The position numbers were made by a program, and so were the translations under genes. This document shows, piece by piece, positions 17,789-25,726 of a DNA stretch of 64,000 bases (the stretch's first letter is position 1; each line of letters opens with the position of its first letter). The stretch comes from Sphingomonas albertensis (GTDB lineage: Bacteria; Pseudomonadota; Alphaproteobacteria; Sphingomonadales; Sphingomonadaceae). The notes below the pieces were generated by a model. It was given only the letters and a program-made list of their open reading frames with translations. It was not told the origin of the DNA and did no database searches. The DNA is taken from the NCBI RefSeq assembly GCF_014358075.1, contig NZ_JACONT010000003.1, forward strand, positions 62,001-126,000. The letters run 5' to 3'.

Positions 17789-18064
17789 ATGCCACCGGAA
17801 GTTGGATTTATACTGGGCACGATGTTTGGTACGTTCGCCACATTGATGATCCAAGCATTCGGTCGCCGCAAGGCGCGGATCGCGGTCAAGGCCGCCAACC
17901 TGGACGCGGAACGCAGCATCAAGCTGCTCGACAGCGAGAACGAACGGCGCACCGGCCAGATCGACCGCTTGCAGGAGCGAATCCAGACCCTCGAACGGAT
18001 CACGACCGATCCCGCCGAGCGCACCGCACGCGAAATCGAGGCGCTTCGCCTCCAGCCGAACTAA
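17789..18064 (+). CDS. Small membrane/coiled-coil protein, PspB-like (1 of 4)
   Basis: A 91-residue protein with an N-terminal hydrophobic helix (residues 5-23) and a cytoplasmic coil containing SENERRTGQIDRLQERIQTL and ERITTDPAERTAREIEALR. The coil is nearly the same over about 42 residues as in the next gene, and the RIxxLERI core echoes PspB. It is in the psp operon, so it is likely made under envelope stress and may pair with PspB, PspC or PspA. It is not pspD or pspG by any motif I can see. Confidence 0.75.
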   Translation: MPPEVGFILGTMFGTFATLMIQAFGRRKARIAVKAANLDAERSIKLLDSENERRTGQIDRLQERIQTLERITTDPAERTAREIEALRLQPN

Positions 18065-18076
18065 GGAGATACTGAT

Positions 18077-18388
18077 ATGGGATGGGGTGGACCTGGGTTC
18101 GTGCTCGCGATCATCGCGATCACGACTATCGGATGGATCGCGAACAACTGGATCCGTACCAAGCACGGCTACCCGCCGAGCGACGACTGGGGCAACACCA
18201 TGAACTGGGGTGGCTCGCAGAAGCAGGACCCGGCGGGCGAGCGAAAGGTCGAACTGCTCAGCAGCGAGAACGAGCGACTGACCGGGCAGGTTTCCCGTCT
18301 CGAGGAACGGATTGCGGTCCTCGAACGCATCGCCACCGATCCCGCCGAGCGCACCGCCCGCGAGATCGACGCCCTCCGCGACCGCTGA
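18077..18388 (+). CDS. Small membrane/coiled-coil protein, PspB-like (2 of 4)
   Basis: A 103-residue protein starting 12 bases after the previous gene, with AAGGAG upstream. The N-terminus is a Gly/Trp-rich hydrophobic helix (GPGFVLAIIAITTIGWIANN), then a Trp/Gly/Asn-rich linker, then a coil with SSENERLTGQVSRLEERIAV and LERIATDPAERTAREIDALR. The shared coil with its upstream neighbour points to a recent duplication, while the membrane parts differ completely. Confidence 0.75.
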   Translation: MGWGGPGFVLAIIAITTIGWIANNWIRTKHGYPPSDDWGNTMNWGGSQKQDPAGERKVELLSSENERLTGQVSRLEERIAVLERIATDPAERTAREIDALRDR

Positions 18389-18423
18389 GCCGTCGCCCGA
18401 ACGCTATCACAGGAGACAAGATC

Positions 18424-18672
18424 ATGAATGGTGGACAGGTAATGGTCGTGATGATCGTCCTGATCGTGATGATCGCCGGCATCGTCAAATCGCGGCACAA
18501 GAGCGCGCGACATGCAGAAGGCGCTTCGCTGATGAACGACCCCGAGGCGGCGCGGCTGCGCGACGAAGTGCAGCAGATGAAGGAGCGCATCCAGGTGCTG
18601 GAGCGCGTGATCACCGACAACCACAAGAGCGTCGATCTCGACCGAGAGATCGAGCGGCTCCGCGACCGCTAA
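18424..18672 (+). CDS. Small membrane/coiled-coil protein, PspB-like (3 of 4)
   Basis: An 82-residue protein with a Met/Val/Ile-rich transmembrane helix at residues 5-22 and a C-terminal coil, EVQQMKERIQVLERVITDNH, then DLDREIERLRDR. The RIQVLERVITD core matches the two upstream paralogues and the PspB coil. ACAGGAGAC lies before the ATG at 18424. Same operon and probable regulation as pspABC. Confidence 0.72.
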   Translation: MNGGQVMVVMIVLIVMIAGIVKSRHKSARHAEGASLMNDPEAARLRDEVQQMKERIQVLERVITDNHKSVDLDREIERLRDR

Positions 18673-18684
18673 GAGGAGGCGGAC

Positions 18685-18924
18685 ATGATCGAACCCAACG
18701 TCTATATCATCCTGGCGCTGGCGAGCCTTGCGGGGCTGGCGATGATCGTCGCCGGCGGGCTGGCGGGATGGCGCGGCTGGCTCTCGCTGCGGCGGATGGA
18801 GCTGGGCCAGATGCACGACGGCGGCATGCCGGTCGCGGTATCGACCGGATCGCGGATCGAGATCGCCGACCTCAAGGAGCGCATCAAGAAGCTCGAGGCG
18901 ATCGCCGCCGGGGTGGATTTGTAA
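18685..18924 (+). CDS. Small membrane/coiled-coil protein, PspB-like (4 of 4)
   Basis: A 79-residue protein, 12 bases after its neighbour, with GAGGAGG upstream. One long N-terminal hydrophobic helix (residues 6-30), a Met/Gly-rich linker and a short terminal coil (IADLKERIKKLEAIAAG), a shortened version of the shared module. It closes the operon; the family A repeat begins about 20 bases after its stop. Confidence 0.7.
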   Translation: MIEPNVYIILALASLAGLAMIVAGGLAGWRGWLSLRRMELGQMHDGGMPVAVSTGSRIEIADLKERIKKLEAIAAGVDL

Positions 18925-18944
18925 GGCCTTAACCGTTGAAAAGA

Positions 18945-19049
18945 ACCACCCCGGCGGAGGCCGGGGCCCAATTGGGGCACGGTTATGACGAAGTTAGCCC
19001 GTCATTATACCCACCTCTCCAATTGGGCCCCGGCCTTCGCCGGGGTGGT
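18945..19049. repeat. Family A inverted repeat
   Basis: Arms of about 31 bases beginning ACCACCCCGGCGGAGGCCGG and ending CCTTCGCCGGGGTGGT face each other across about 44 bases. The arms nearly match those at 4847-4952. It lies just after the psp operon and could serve as its transcript end. Confidence 0.8.
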
Positions 19050-19121
19050 GGACTTCAAATGCTGGGGGTTGGTCGTATCAGGTAGTTGATGCGCTACCTT
19101 CGACCAGCTACCGCCGCTTCC

Positions 19122-19529
19122 ATGGCCACCCTCACCGACATCCGCGAGGAATATGACTTCCTCGAACCCGACGATCGATACCGCCTGCTGATCGATCTCG
19201 GCAAAGAGCTCGAGCCGATGCCGGATGCGCTGAAAACCGATACGACGCTGGTGCGCGGATGTTCGGCGTCGGTGTGGGTGTATCCGACCACCACCGACGA
19301 TGGCCGGCTGCATTTCCTGGCGGACTCGAACGCCGCGATCACCAAGGGGATCATCGCGCTGGTTTTGCTGACGGTGCAGGATCAGGCGCCCGGCGAGATC
19401 GTCGCGACCGATATCAAGGCGGAACTCGCGCCGTTCGATCTGAGCAAGCAGTTGAGTTCGAACCGGACGCAGGGAATCCCGAACATGATCGCATTGATCC
19501 GGGAAACAGCCGAGCGCTACGCGGGGTAA
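19122..19529 (+). CDS. sufE: SufE family Fe-S assembly protein
   Basis: A 135-residue SufE-like sulfur acceptor. The conserved Cys is in LVRGCSASVWVYP near residue 46, preceded by the family helix DDRYRLLIDLGKELEPMPD. It would take persulfide sulfur from a SufS-type cysteine desulfurase for Fe-S cluster building. The ATG at 19122 starts the conserved region; in-frame codons upstream (19086-19121) add an unlikely RYLRPATAAS prefix. The rest of the suf operon is not in this window. Confidence 0.9.
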   Translation: MATLTDIREEYDFLEPDDRYRLLIDLGKELEPMPDALKTDTTLVRGCSASVWVYPTTTDDGRLHFLADSNAAITKGIIALVLLTVQDQAPGEIVATDIKAELAPFDLSKQLSSNRTQGIPNMIALIRETAERYAG

Positions 19530-19536
19530 AATTTCG

Positions 19537-19662
19537 CTCCTCCCCCGCCAGGGGGAGGTGGCGCCGAAGGCGACGGAGGGGGAGGACACGGAACAGCGGT
19601 TCTCCCTTTCCTCCCCCTCCGTCTGGAAAGTGCCAGCCACCTCCCCCCGGCGGGGGAGGATC
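19537..19662. repeat. Family B inverted repeat
   Basis: CCTCCCCCGCCAGGGGGAGG at the left is mirrored by CCACCTCCCCCCGGCGGGGG at the right. The middle holds the GTGGCGCCGAAGGCGACGG segment seen in other copies. It fills the gap between the convergent sufE and ferredoxin genes. Confidence 0.78.
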
Positions 19663-19664
19663 GT

Positions 19665-19973
19665 TCAAGCAGGCCCGGTCCCGGTCAGGCTCGCGACGAC
19701 CTCATCAGCCTCGGTCCCAGCCGGCACCAGCATCCATCGTCCGGTATGCGCGCCGTCCACCACCACCACCGCGTTCTTCGGGCACACTCCGAGGCATTTC
19801 ACCTCGACGACCCCGCGATCCGCTTTGCGGCCTTTCTTCACGCCGAGCGCCTGACGCAACAGCTTGACCAGCGGCGTACGCCCTTTGTCGCCGAACCCGC
19901 CACCAAGCTTCTTCGAACATTTCCCGCAGACCAGCACGCTTCCTTGCCAGCGGCTGGCAAGAACGCGGATCAC
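19665..19973 (-). CDS. Thioredoxin-like [2Fe-2S] ferredoxin domain protein
   Basis: A 102-residue protein of the thioredoxin-fold 2Fe-2S ferredoxin group. Cysteines are in VLVCGKCSKKLG near the start and VKCLGVCPKNAVVV near residue 63, giving the C-x-n-C...C-x3-C pattern. The chosen GTG at 19973 overlaps the stop of the J-domain gene as GTGA; a second GTG at 19985 would add four residues. Function is unknown beyond likely electron carriage or cluster binding. Confidence 0.82.
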   Translation of the reverse strand: MIRVLASRWQGSVLVCGKCSKKLGGGFGDKGRTPLVKLLRQALGVKKGRKADRGVVEVKCLGVCPKNAVVVVDGAHTGRWMLVPAGTEADEVVASLTGTGPA

Positions 19974-20509
19974 GCCGGCTTCCACGTCCGTTGATCCTCG
20001 GCCGCCTTCAGCACCTCATATGCCGCCTGCACGCCCTGGAAGCGTTTGGCCGCGTCCTTGTCACCGGGCCGCACATCCGGATGGTTCGCCTTAGCCATCC
20101 GCCGCCACGCCGCGCGGACATCCTCGAACGTCGCGTCGGGTTCCAGGTCCAGCACCTCCAGCGCGCGCATCTCGTCGCGCGACCGGCTGCCGTCGCCAGA
20201 CCCGGCCCAGGCGTAATGCTTAGGATCGGTATACCCGTCCGCGGTCCGTGTTTCGGCAGCCTCGCGCTCGGCGGCCTCTTCCGCGCTCAAGCCTTCGAAG
20301 TAATTCCAGCCGCGATTATATTCGCCGGCATGGTGCATGCAGAAATACCAGCGGTCCGGACTGTTCGGCGATTTCGGTGCGGGACAATTGCCCGGCTCGT
20401 TGCAGCCATGCCGATCGCACAGCCGAACGGTCACCGCTTCGGAGCTCGCGCCATACTCGCGCCAGCGCGGAAATCCCCAATCGGACGAACGTGTCGTGCT
20501 TCTCGCCAT
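19970..20509 (-). CDS. J-domain protein with N-terminal Cys/His-rich segment
   Basis: A 179-residue protein. The C-terminal J domain (residues about 120-175) has the ALEVLDLEPDATFEDVRAAW helix and the essential HPD (KANHPDVRPGD), so it should stimulate an Hsp70. The N-terminus has CDRHGCNEPGNCPAP and YFCMHHAGEY, a probable zinc or metal site, followed by the NRGWNYFEGL stretch. The ATG at 20509 begins MARSTTRSSDWG; upstream in-frame codons look non-coding. It is coupled to the ferredoxin gene by a four-base overlap. Confidence 0.85.
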   Translation of the reverse strand: MARSTTRSSDWGFPRWREYGASSEAVTVRLCDRHGCNEPGNCPAPKSPNSPDRWYFCMHHAGEYNRGWNYFEGLSAEEAAEREAAETRTADGYTDPKHYAWAGSGDGSRSRDEMRALEVLDLEPDATFEDVRAAWRRMAKANHPDVRPGDKDAAKRFQGVQAAYEVLKAAEDQRTWKPA

Positions 20510-20736
20510 AGCGGCCCGAGATAGGCGTCCCGGCCGACAACGCAACCGCGCACCGAGTATTAGCTAGTCGATACCGAAATCGACCCGTTTGGCACCAATC
20601 GTCCGTGCCGCGACATTCCACCTTGAGTCAGTCACCGTTCATCGCTTACTGAACATGAACTATTTGTCATGTGGCATGGATAGACGCGTCCGGGTCGGAC
20701 GTATTCCCAGCCGACACCTTAGCGACAGGAGCATCG

Positions 20737-22317
20737 GTGCCGACTCTTATTCCAAAGCTCACCACATGGCGCGCGGATCTTCCCGCCTCCATCGTCGTCG
20801 CGCTCGTCGCGCTACCCCTTTGTCTCGGCGTCGCGCTTGCGTCGGGTGCGCCTCTGTTCGCCGGCATCATATCGGGGATCGTCGGCGGCATCGCCGTCGG
20901 TTTGTTCTCCAAGTCGCCATTGTCGGTCAGCGGTCCCGCTGCCGGCCTGACGGTGATCGTGTTGACCGCGATCGAAAGCATGCCGAGCTACCAGATGTTC
21001 CTGATGGCCGTGGTGCTCGCCGGGGTCCTCCAGATCTGCTTCTCGCTGACCCGCGCCGGCATCCTCAGCGAGTTCGTCCCCTCGTCGGTGATCACCGGCA
21101 TGCTTGCCGCGATCGGCCTGATTCTGATCCTCAAGCAGATCCCGCACGCGGTCGGCTTCGACCGTGAAGCCGTGGGCATCTTCGAATTCAGCACCGCGAA
21201 CGGCGTCAATACCTTCTCCCGGATCGTCGAGAGTCTCTCGGCCAGCGTGACGCCCGGGGCCATCCTGATCGCCGGCCTTAGCCTCGCCTTCCTGTTCTGG
21301 TGGGATGGCGCCAAGCCGAAGGACGGCCCGCTTCGCTTCGTGCCCGGCCCACTGGTCGTCGTGCTGATCGGCATCTTCGGCAACATGCTGCTGGGCGTCG
21401 TGAAAGCCGACTGGCAGCTGCAGGAGACGCATCTCGTCCAGGTCCCGATTACGCAGACGCTGTCGCAATTCCCGTCGTTGTTCACCTTTCCCGATTTCTC
21501 GGGGATCACGATGGGCATCGTCTGGAGCAGCGCCGTCACGCTCGCGATCGTCGCCAGCCTCGAATCGCTGCTGAGCGTCAAGGCGGTCGACGAGATCGAT
21601 CCTCGCCGTCGCTCGACCGACAAGAACTGGGAGCTGATGGCGCAGGGCGGCGGCAACATCCTTTCCGGCCTGATCGGCGGCCTGCCCGTCACCTCGGTCA
21701 TCGTCCGCTCGTCCGCCAACGTCGACGCCAAGGCCGAGAGCAAGCTGTCGACGATGCTGCATGGCTTCTGGCTGCTGGTCAGCGTCGCGCTGATCCCGGC
21801 GGTGCTCAACATGATCCCGCTGTCGGCACTCGCCGCGGTGCTGATCGCGACCGGCTACAAGCTGACCAAACCCAAGCTCTATACCGAGCGGTTCAAGCAG
21901 GGCTGGACGCAGTTCATCCCGTTCGTCGTCACCGTCGTCGCCATCCTGTTCACCGATCTGCTCGAAGGCATCGTGATCGGTCTCGCCGTCGGCTTCGTGT
22001 TCGTCGTCGCGCGCAACTTCCGCACCGCGATCACCTTCGCCTGCGACGACGAGGACTGCCTCGTCCGGGCCCGCCGCAACCTGTATTTCATCCATAAATA
22101 CGAGTTGCAGAAGTCGCTCGATCGCGTGCCGGACAATGCGAACCTGCTGATCGATCTCTCGTCGACCAGCTATGTCGATCTCGACAACGTCGACATCATC
22201 AACGCGTTCATCAAGGGCGCGCAATACCGCGGCATCACCGTGGTGATCCGCGGCGATCTCGCGCTTCGCACGGTGAAGCTGATCAACGCCCCCCAGACCG
22301 AGGTTCGTTTCGCATGA
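20737..22317 (+). CDS. SulP family anion transporter (probable bicarbonate uptake)
   Basis: A 526-residue inner-membrane protein with the SulP core (DLPASIVVALVALPLCLGVA near residue 10, then GLFSKSPLSVSGPAAGLTV) and a C-terminal STAS-like domain (LLIDLSSTSYVDLDNVDII). The GTG at 20737 is chosen because AGGAG sits five bases upstream. An ATG at 20671 would add 22 residues with no ribosome site. The stop overlaps the start of the carbonic anhydrase gene (ATGA). SulP transporters carry sulfate, bicarbonate or dicarboxylates; the coupled anhydrase favours bicarbonate. Confidence 0.9.
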   Translation: MPTLIPKLTTWRADLPASIVVALVALPLCLGVALASGAPLFAGIISGIVGGIAVGLFSKSPLSVSGPAAGLTVIVLTAIESMPSYQMFLMAVVLAGVLQICFSLTRAGILSEFVPSSVITGMLAAIGLILILKQIPHAVGFDREAVGIFEFSTANGVNTFSRIVESLSASVTPGAILIAGLSLAFLFWWDGAKPKDGPLRFVPGPLVVVLIGIFGNMLLGVVKADWQLQETHLVQVPITQTLSQFPSLFTFPDFSGITMGIVWSSAVTLAIVASLESLLSVKAVDEIDPRRRSTDKNWELMAQGGGNILSGLIGGLPVTSVIVRSSANVDAKAESKLSTMLHGFWLLVSVALIPAVLNMIPLSALAAVLIATGYKLTKPKLYTERFKQGWTQFIPFVVTVVAILFTDLLEGIVIGLAVGFVFVVARNFRTAITFACDDEDCLVRARRNLYFIHKYELQKSLDRVPDNANLLIDLSSTSYVDLDNVDIINAFIKGAQYRGITVVIRGDLALRTVKLINAPQTEVRFA

Positions 22318-22952
22318 GGCAGTATAAGCAGCTCCTGCTCGCCAATAAGGCGTGGTCGGCCGAGATCATCGAGGAAAGCGCCGACTTCTTCCAGCGCCAG
22401 CTGGTCGGGCAGAACCCGGAGTTCCTGTGGATCGGCTGTTCGGACAGCCGCGTCAGCCCGGAACAGATGACCATGACGCCGCCCGGCAACATGTTCATCC
22501 ACCGCAACATCGCCAACCTCGTCAACGACGACGACATGAACCTGATGTCGGTACTGCAATATGCGGTCGATGTGCTCGGCGTGCGGCACATCATCATCTG
22601 CGGCCATTATGCGTGCGGCGGGATCCGCGCGACGCTCGACGGCGGCACTAGCGGCGCCGTGGACGACTGGCTCTCGACCGCGCGCGGCGTCCTGCACGAC
22701 CATGCGGACGAGATCGACGCGCAGCCCGACCGCGAGCAGAAGGTCAACCGGCTGGTCGAGGTCAACGTCCGCGACCAGCTGATCCGGCTCGCGCGCACCG
22801 CGACGATCCAGGGCGCCTTCGCCCGGGGGCAGGAAGTGCTCCTGCACGGCTGGGTCTACGACATCCGCGACGGCCTGATCAAACCGATGATGGAAATCGA
22901 TTCGAAGACCGTGCTCGAAGAGGTCGGCCGGCCGGACAAGGTGCTGGTGTAA
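22314..22952 (+). CDS. Beta-class carbonic anhydrase
   Basis: A 212-residue beta-carbonic anhydrase interconverting CO2 and bicarbonate. Zinc ligands are C42 in IGCSDSRVSPE, H98 and C101 in ICGHYACGGI, and the catalytic Asp-Arg pair D44/R46 is intact. Length is normal. It overlaps the SulP transporter gene by four bases, so the pair is made together and probably serves bicarbonate supply or pH balance. Confidence 0.95.
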   Translation: MRQYKQLLLANKAWSAEIIEESADFFQRQLVGQNPEFLWIGCSDSRVSPEQMTMTPPGNMFIHRNIANLVNDDDMNLMSVLQYAVDVLGVRHIIICGHYACGGIRATLDGGTSGAVDDWLSTARGVLHDHADEIDAQPDREQKVNRLVEVNVRDQLIRLARTATIQGAFARGQEVLLHGWVYDIRDGLIKPMMEIDSKTVLEEVGRPDKVLV

Positions 22953-22977
22953 GCCGAGAGGGCTGCAATACCCCCAA

Positions 22978-23100
22978 TCCTCCCCCGCCAGGGGGAGGTG
23001 GCTGGCGCTTGCCAGACGGAGGGGGAGGATACGGGCCAGAGGTTTTTGCTTACCTCCCCCTGCATCAGCCTGACGCCCACCCTCCCCCGCCAGGGGAGGA
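22978..23100. repeat. Family B inverted repeat
   Basis: CCTCCCCCGCCAGGGGGAGG and GTGGCTGGCGCTTGCCAG at the left, with CCTCCCCCGCCAGGGGAGG at the right, between convergent genes. Same plan as the copy at 8456. Confidence 0.75.
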
Positions 23101-23114
23101 CAACATCAGAACCC

Positions 23115-25097
23115 TTACCCTGGCATCTTGAACCGCACGCTCTGCGACAGGCCGCCGCAGCCGACGCCGCCATCGGGCCGGAACGTCTTGGTGTACCGTG
23201 CGCCCGCGATCGTCTGCACGCCGGCCTTGGTGAACACGAACGGGGGGTAGCTCAGCACGGCGCGCTGGTTGAGAACCTTGCCGTCGGCGCCGACGTCGAA
23301 CTGCGTCTTGGTCCACCCTTCGAAACCCCAAGCCTGCGCCTCGTTCGGAAAGACGCCGCCAGCCGACAGGAACCGTGGCGGCGCGTCGAGGATCGCACAC
23401 TGGCTAGCCGCCAGCCCGGACCGGTCGAACGTCGCGCGCGCCATCGCCGTATCGCCTGCCTGTTGCTGGAGCGAGGCCAGACGGATCAGCGCCCCGACAC
23501 GCATGGGATCGTTCGCAGCCAGTCCTTTTTCGTCCGCAACCTGCTGCAACAGTACCGCACGACGGTTTCGCGCACTGGTCCGCTCGGCGATCAGCAACAG
23601 GATCGCCGACCGCGCCTTCGGATCGTTCGCATAGACCGGCATCGACAGCAGCGGCGTGACGGCGCGGGTGAACGCCCCGTCCTTCCAGCTGTCCGCACTG
23701 GCCGTCACGCGCACGCTGATATCGAGCGGCAGCCTTGCCGATGCGGGCGCGCCCTGCGCTTCGGCAATCGCCAGTGCGCGCCTCGCGAACACGTTGGACT
23801 CCTCGCGCCCGACGACCGCATTATTGACCAACTGATACAGCGGCGGCAGCGTCGCGAGCGAATTGGGTCCGGACTTCGCCTCTGCGGCAGCGAGCGCCGC
23901 TCGTTGGCGGACGACCGCGACGGCATCCGCCCCACGTTCCTCGGCCGGCAGCGAAAGCCCCTTCGATTCGAGCCACGTCGCCATGTCGGAATCGAGGAAC
24001 TTGCCGATCGACGGTCGCTCGAACAAGGTCGAGCACCGCATCTCGATCCGGACATTGCGCCGGAAGAATGCCGGTAACGCTTTTGCCTGTTCCGGCGTCC
24101 AGGACCAGTCGCGGACCGCCCGTGCGAACTCCAGCGCGACGGCACCGCCGCCTGCCGCATAGATCGGCGAGACGTCTCTCACCACGCCGTCGTCGCCGAT
24201 CGTGAACTCGACCACCGCCATGTCCGCAGGGCGCAGATCGGCCTCGCCCCCACACGGCGGTACGTCCATCTGCACGGCCGGGTCGAACTCGCCCTTGGTG
24301 AGCCGCCCCGCACCGGTCATCGCCATATACCGCCGCGCGTCGTCGGCCTTGCCGGCCAGCAGAGAGGCGATCGCCGCGTCGGAGCGCGCGGATACGTCGT
24401 TCGAATCGGTCTGGGACGTCAGCCCGCCGAGTTGCTTGACCGCGTCGATCGCATAGACCCGCGCCGGCTCGTATGCGCCGCGATTGAGCGACAGGATCGC
24501 ATGGCGACGTGCGATCATGGCCTTCACCCTGGCATCCGCCGGAGCGGTCTTCACCAGGGCATCGGCACGGGCCAGCGCCGCCTCTGCGGCGGCGGGATCG
24601 GTAAACGTCCTCGTCTCCGCCAGCGCCAGCAACGATGCGGCCTTCAGCGACGGCGTGCCGCCCGCCGCCTCCGCGCTCGCATAGGCGTCGCTCGCGCCCG
24701 CATAGTCGAGCGCGTTCTGGGCGATGATCCCAAGGTCGTAAAAGGCTCGCCAACGATCCTCGGCGAGCGTCGGGTCGGTCGCGGGCAACAATGCCAGTCC
24801 CGCCCGCGCCGCGGTCACCGCATCGTCGGATCGATCGAGCTTGAATAGCGCCGCGCTCTTGCGGATCAGCGCGATGCCGCGGCTGCGCGAGCCCGGCTTG
24901 GTACGTGCCTCGAGCTTTTCCCACGCCGCCAACGCCGCGGGCCTATCCCCCTTCGCATCGAGTGCGGCGGCGGCATCGAAATCCTGCTGCACCGTCGTTC
25001 CAGGAGCCTGCGCCGTGACCGGAGCCGCCATCTGAACCGTCGCGACGGCGACCGCCATCATGCCCGCGCCGATCAACCCAGCCCTGTCGATACGCAT
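23115..25097 (-). CDS. Large secreted repeat-containing protein with TonB-C-like regions
   Basis: A 660-residue exported protein. The signal peptide ends near VTAQAPG. The first 280 residues are helical, Ala-rich and TPR-like (AAALDAKGDRPAALAAWEKL, then paired helices). Two segments, around residues 300-355 and the last 70, resemble TonB C-terminal domains: VVEFTIGDDGVVRDVSPIYA, and TKTQFDVGADGKVLNQRAVL followed by a terminal strand. It is therefore probably periplasmic and may contact TonB-type or envelope partners. ATG at 25097; a GTG at 25100 would add one residue. No close named family is known to me. Confidence 0.75.
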   Translation of the reverse strand: MRIDRAGLIGAGMMAVAVATVQMAAPVTAQAPGTTVQQDFDAAAALDAKGDRPAALAAWEKLEARTKPGSRSRGIALIRKSAALFKLDRSDDAVTAARAGLALLPATDPTLAEDRWRAFYDLGIIAQNALDYAGASDAYASAEAAGGTPSLKAASLLALAETRTFTDPAAAEAALARADALVKTAPADARVKAMIARRHAILSLNRGAYEPARVYAIDAVKQLGGLTSQTDSNDVSARSDAAIASLLAGKADDARRYMAMTGAGRLTKGEFDPAVQMDVPPCGGEADLRPADMAVVEFTIGDDGVVRDVSPIYAAGGGAVALEFARAVRDWSWTPEQAKALPAFFRRNVRIEMRCSTLFERPSIGKFLDSDMATWLESKGLSLPAEERGADAVAVVRQRAALAAAEAKSGPNSLATLPPLYQLVNNAVVGREESNVFARRALAIAEAQGAPASARLPLDISVRVTASADSWKDGAFTRAVTPLLSMPVYANDPKARSAILLLIAERTSARNRRAVLLQQVADEKGLAANDPMRVGALIRLASLQQQAGDTAMARATFDRSGLAASQCAILDAPPRFLSAGGVFPNEAQAWGFEGWTKTQFDVGADGKVLNQRAVLSYPPFVFTKAGVQTIAGARYTKTFRPDGGVGCGGLSQSVRFKMPG

Positions 25098-25148
25098 CAC
25101 TTCCCCCGACGTAATTTCGTCGCAGTCTGCAATGGTTCGGGGAACGAT

Positions 25149-25533
25149 GCCAGAGGGTCTGTAAGCCGGGTTCTGTCCATTTCCGACCCTTCGGTCGAAA
25201 GTTAGGCGACCATTCCTCTAGGACGACGGTTGCCCGCCGCCTCAAGCAATCAACCCGGGTGACGAGCTGAAACGAAGCCCATGTGCCACCCCTATTCGAT
25301 CTTGCTCCCGGTGGGGTTTGCCGTGCCGCCCCTGTTACCAGGCGCGCGGTGCGCTCTTACCGCACCCTTTCACTCTGACCGCCCCGACTTGCGCCGAGGG
25401 TTGGCCGTCTGCTCTCTGTGGCACTTTCCCTGAGGTCACCCTCGCCGGGCGTTACCCGGCACCGTCGTTTCGCGGAGCCCGGACTTTCCTCGCGTGTCGT
25501 AAAGACACCCGCGGCCGCCCGACCCTCTGGCGA
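25149..25533 (-). ncRNA. rnpB: RNase P RNA (type A)
   Basis: The RNA component of RNase P, which trims the 5' ends of tRNA precursors. On the minus strand the conserved GAGGAAAGTCCGGGCTCC lies near the 5' end (25474-25491), and ACAGAACCCGGCTTACAGA near the 3' end (25158-25176). The ends pair as helix P1: CCAGAGGGTC (25521-25530) with GACCCTCTGG (25150-25159). Ends are set from this pairing and could be off by a few bases. Confidence 0.95.
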
Positions 25534-25608
25534 GGCGAGCCCTAGCGCGGGTGGGTCGGATGCACCACCGTTTTCGTGGCCAAAATGCTCGCCCGTAAGT
25601 GCGACGGT

Positions 25609-25722
25609 CTCCTCTCCCTGAAAAGGAGGGGTCGGGGGTGGGTCGGCCAGCTTTGGTCGCGACCGTCTCGTGATACGGAACCCAACCCACCCCCAAGCCC
25701 CTCCCCTCCAGGGAGGGAAGAA
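25609..25722. repeat. Looser family B-type inverted repeat
   Basis: TCTCCTCTCCCTGAAAAGGA and GGTCGGGGGTGGGT face ACCCACCCCCAAGCCCCTCC and CTCCAGGGAGGGAAGAAGA across about 50 bases. It lies upstream of rnpB (minus strand) and beyond the end of the amidase gene. Confidence 0.5.
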
Positions 25723-25726
25723 GACC

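Noticed and set aside
20812-22224. 470-codon minus-strand frame
   Set aside because: Antisense of the SulP gene; composition is Arg/Asp/Glu-biased noise.
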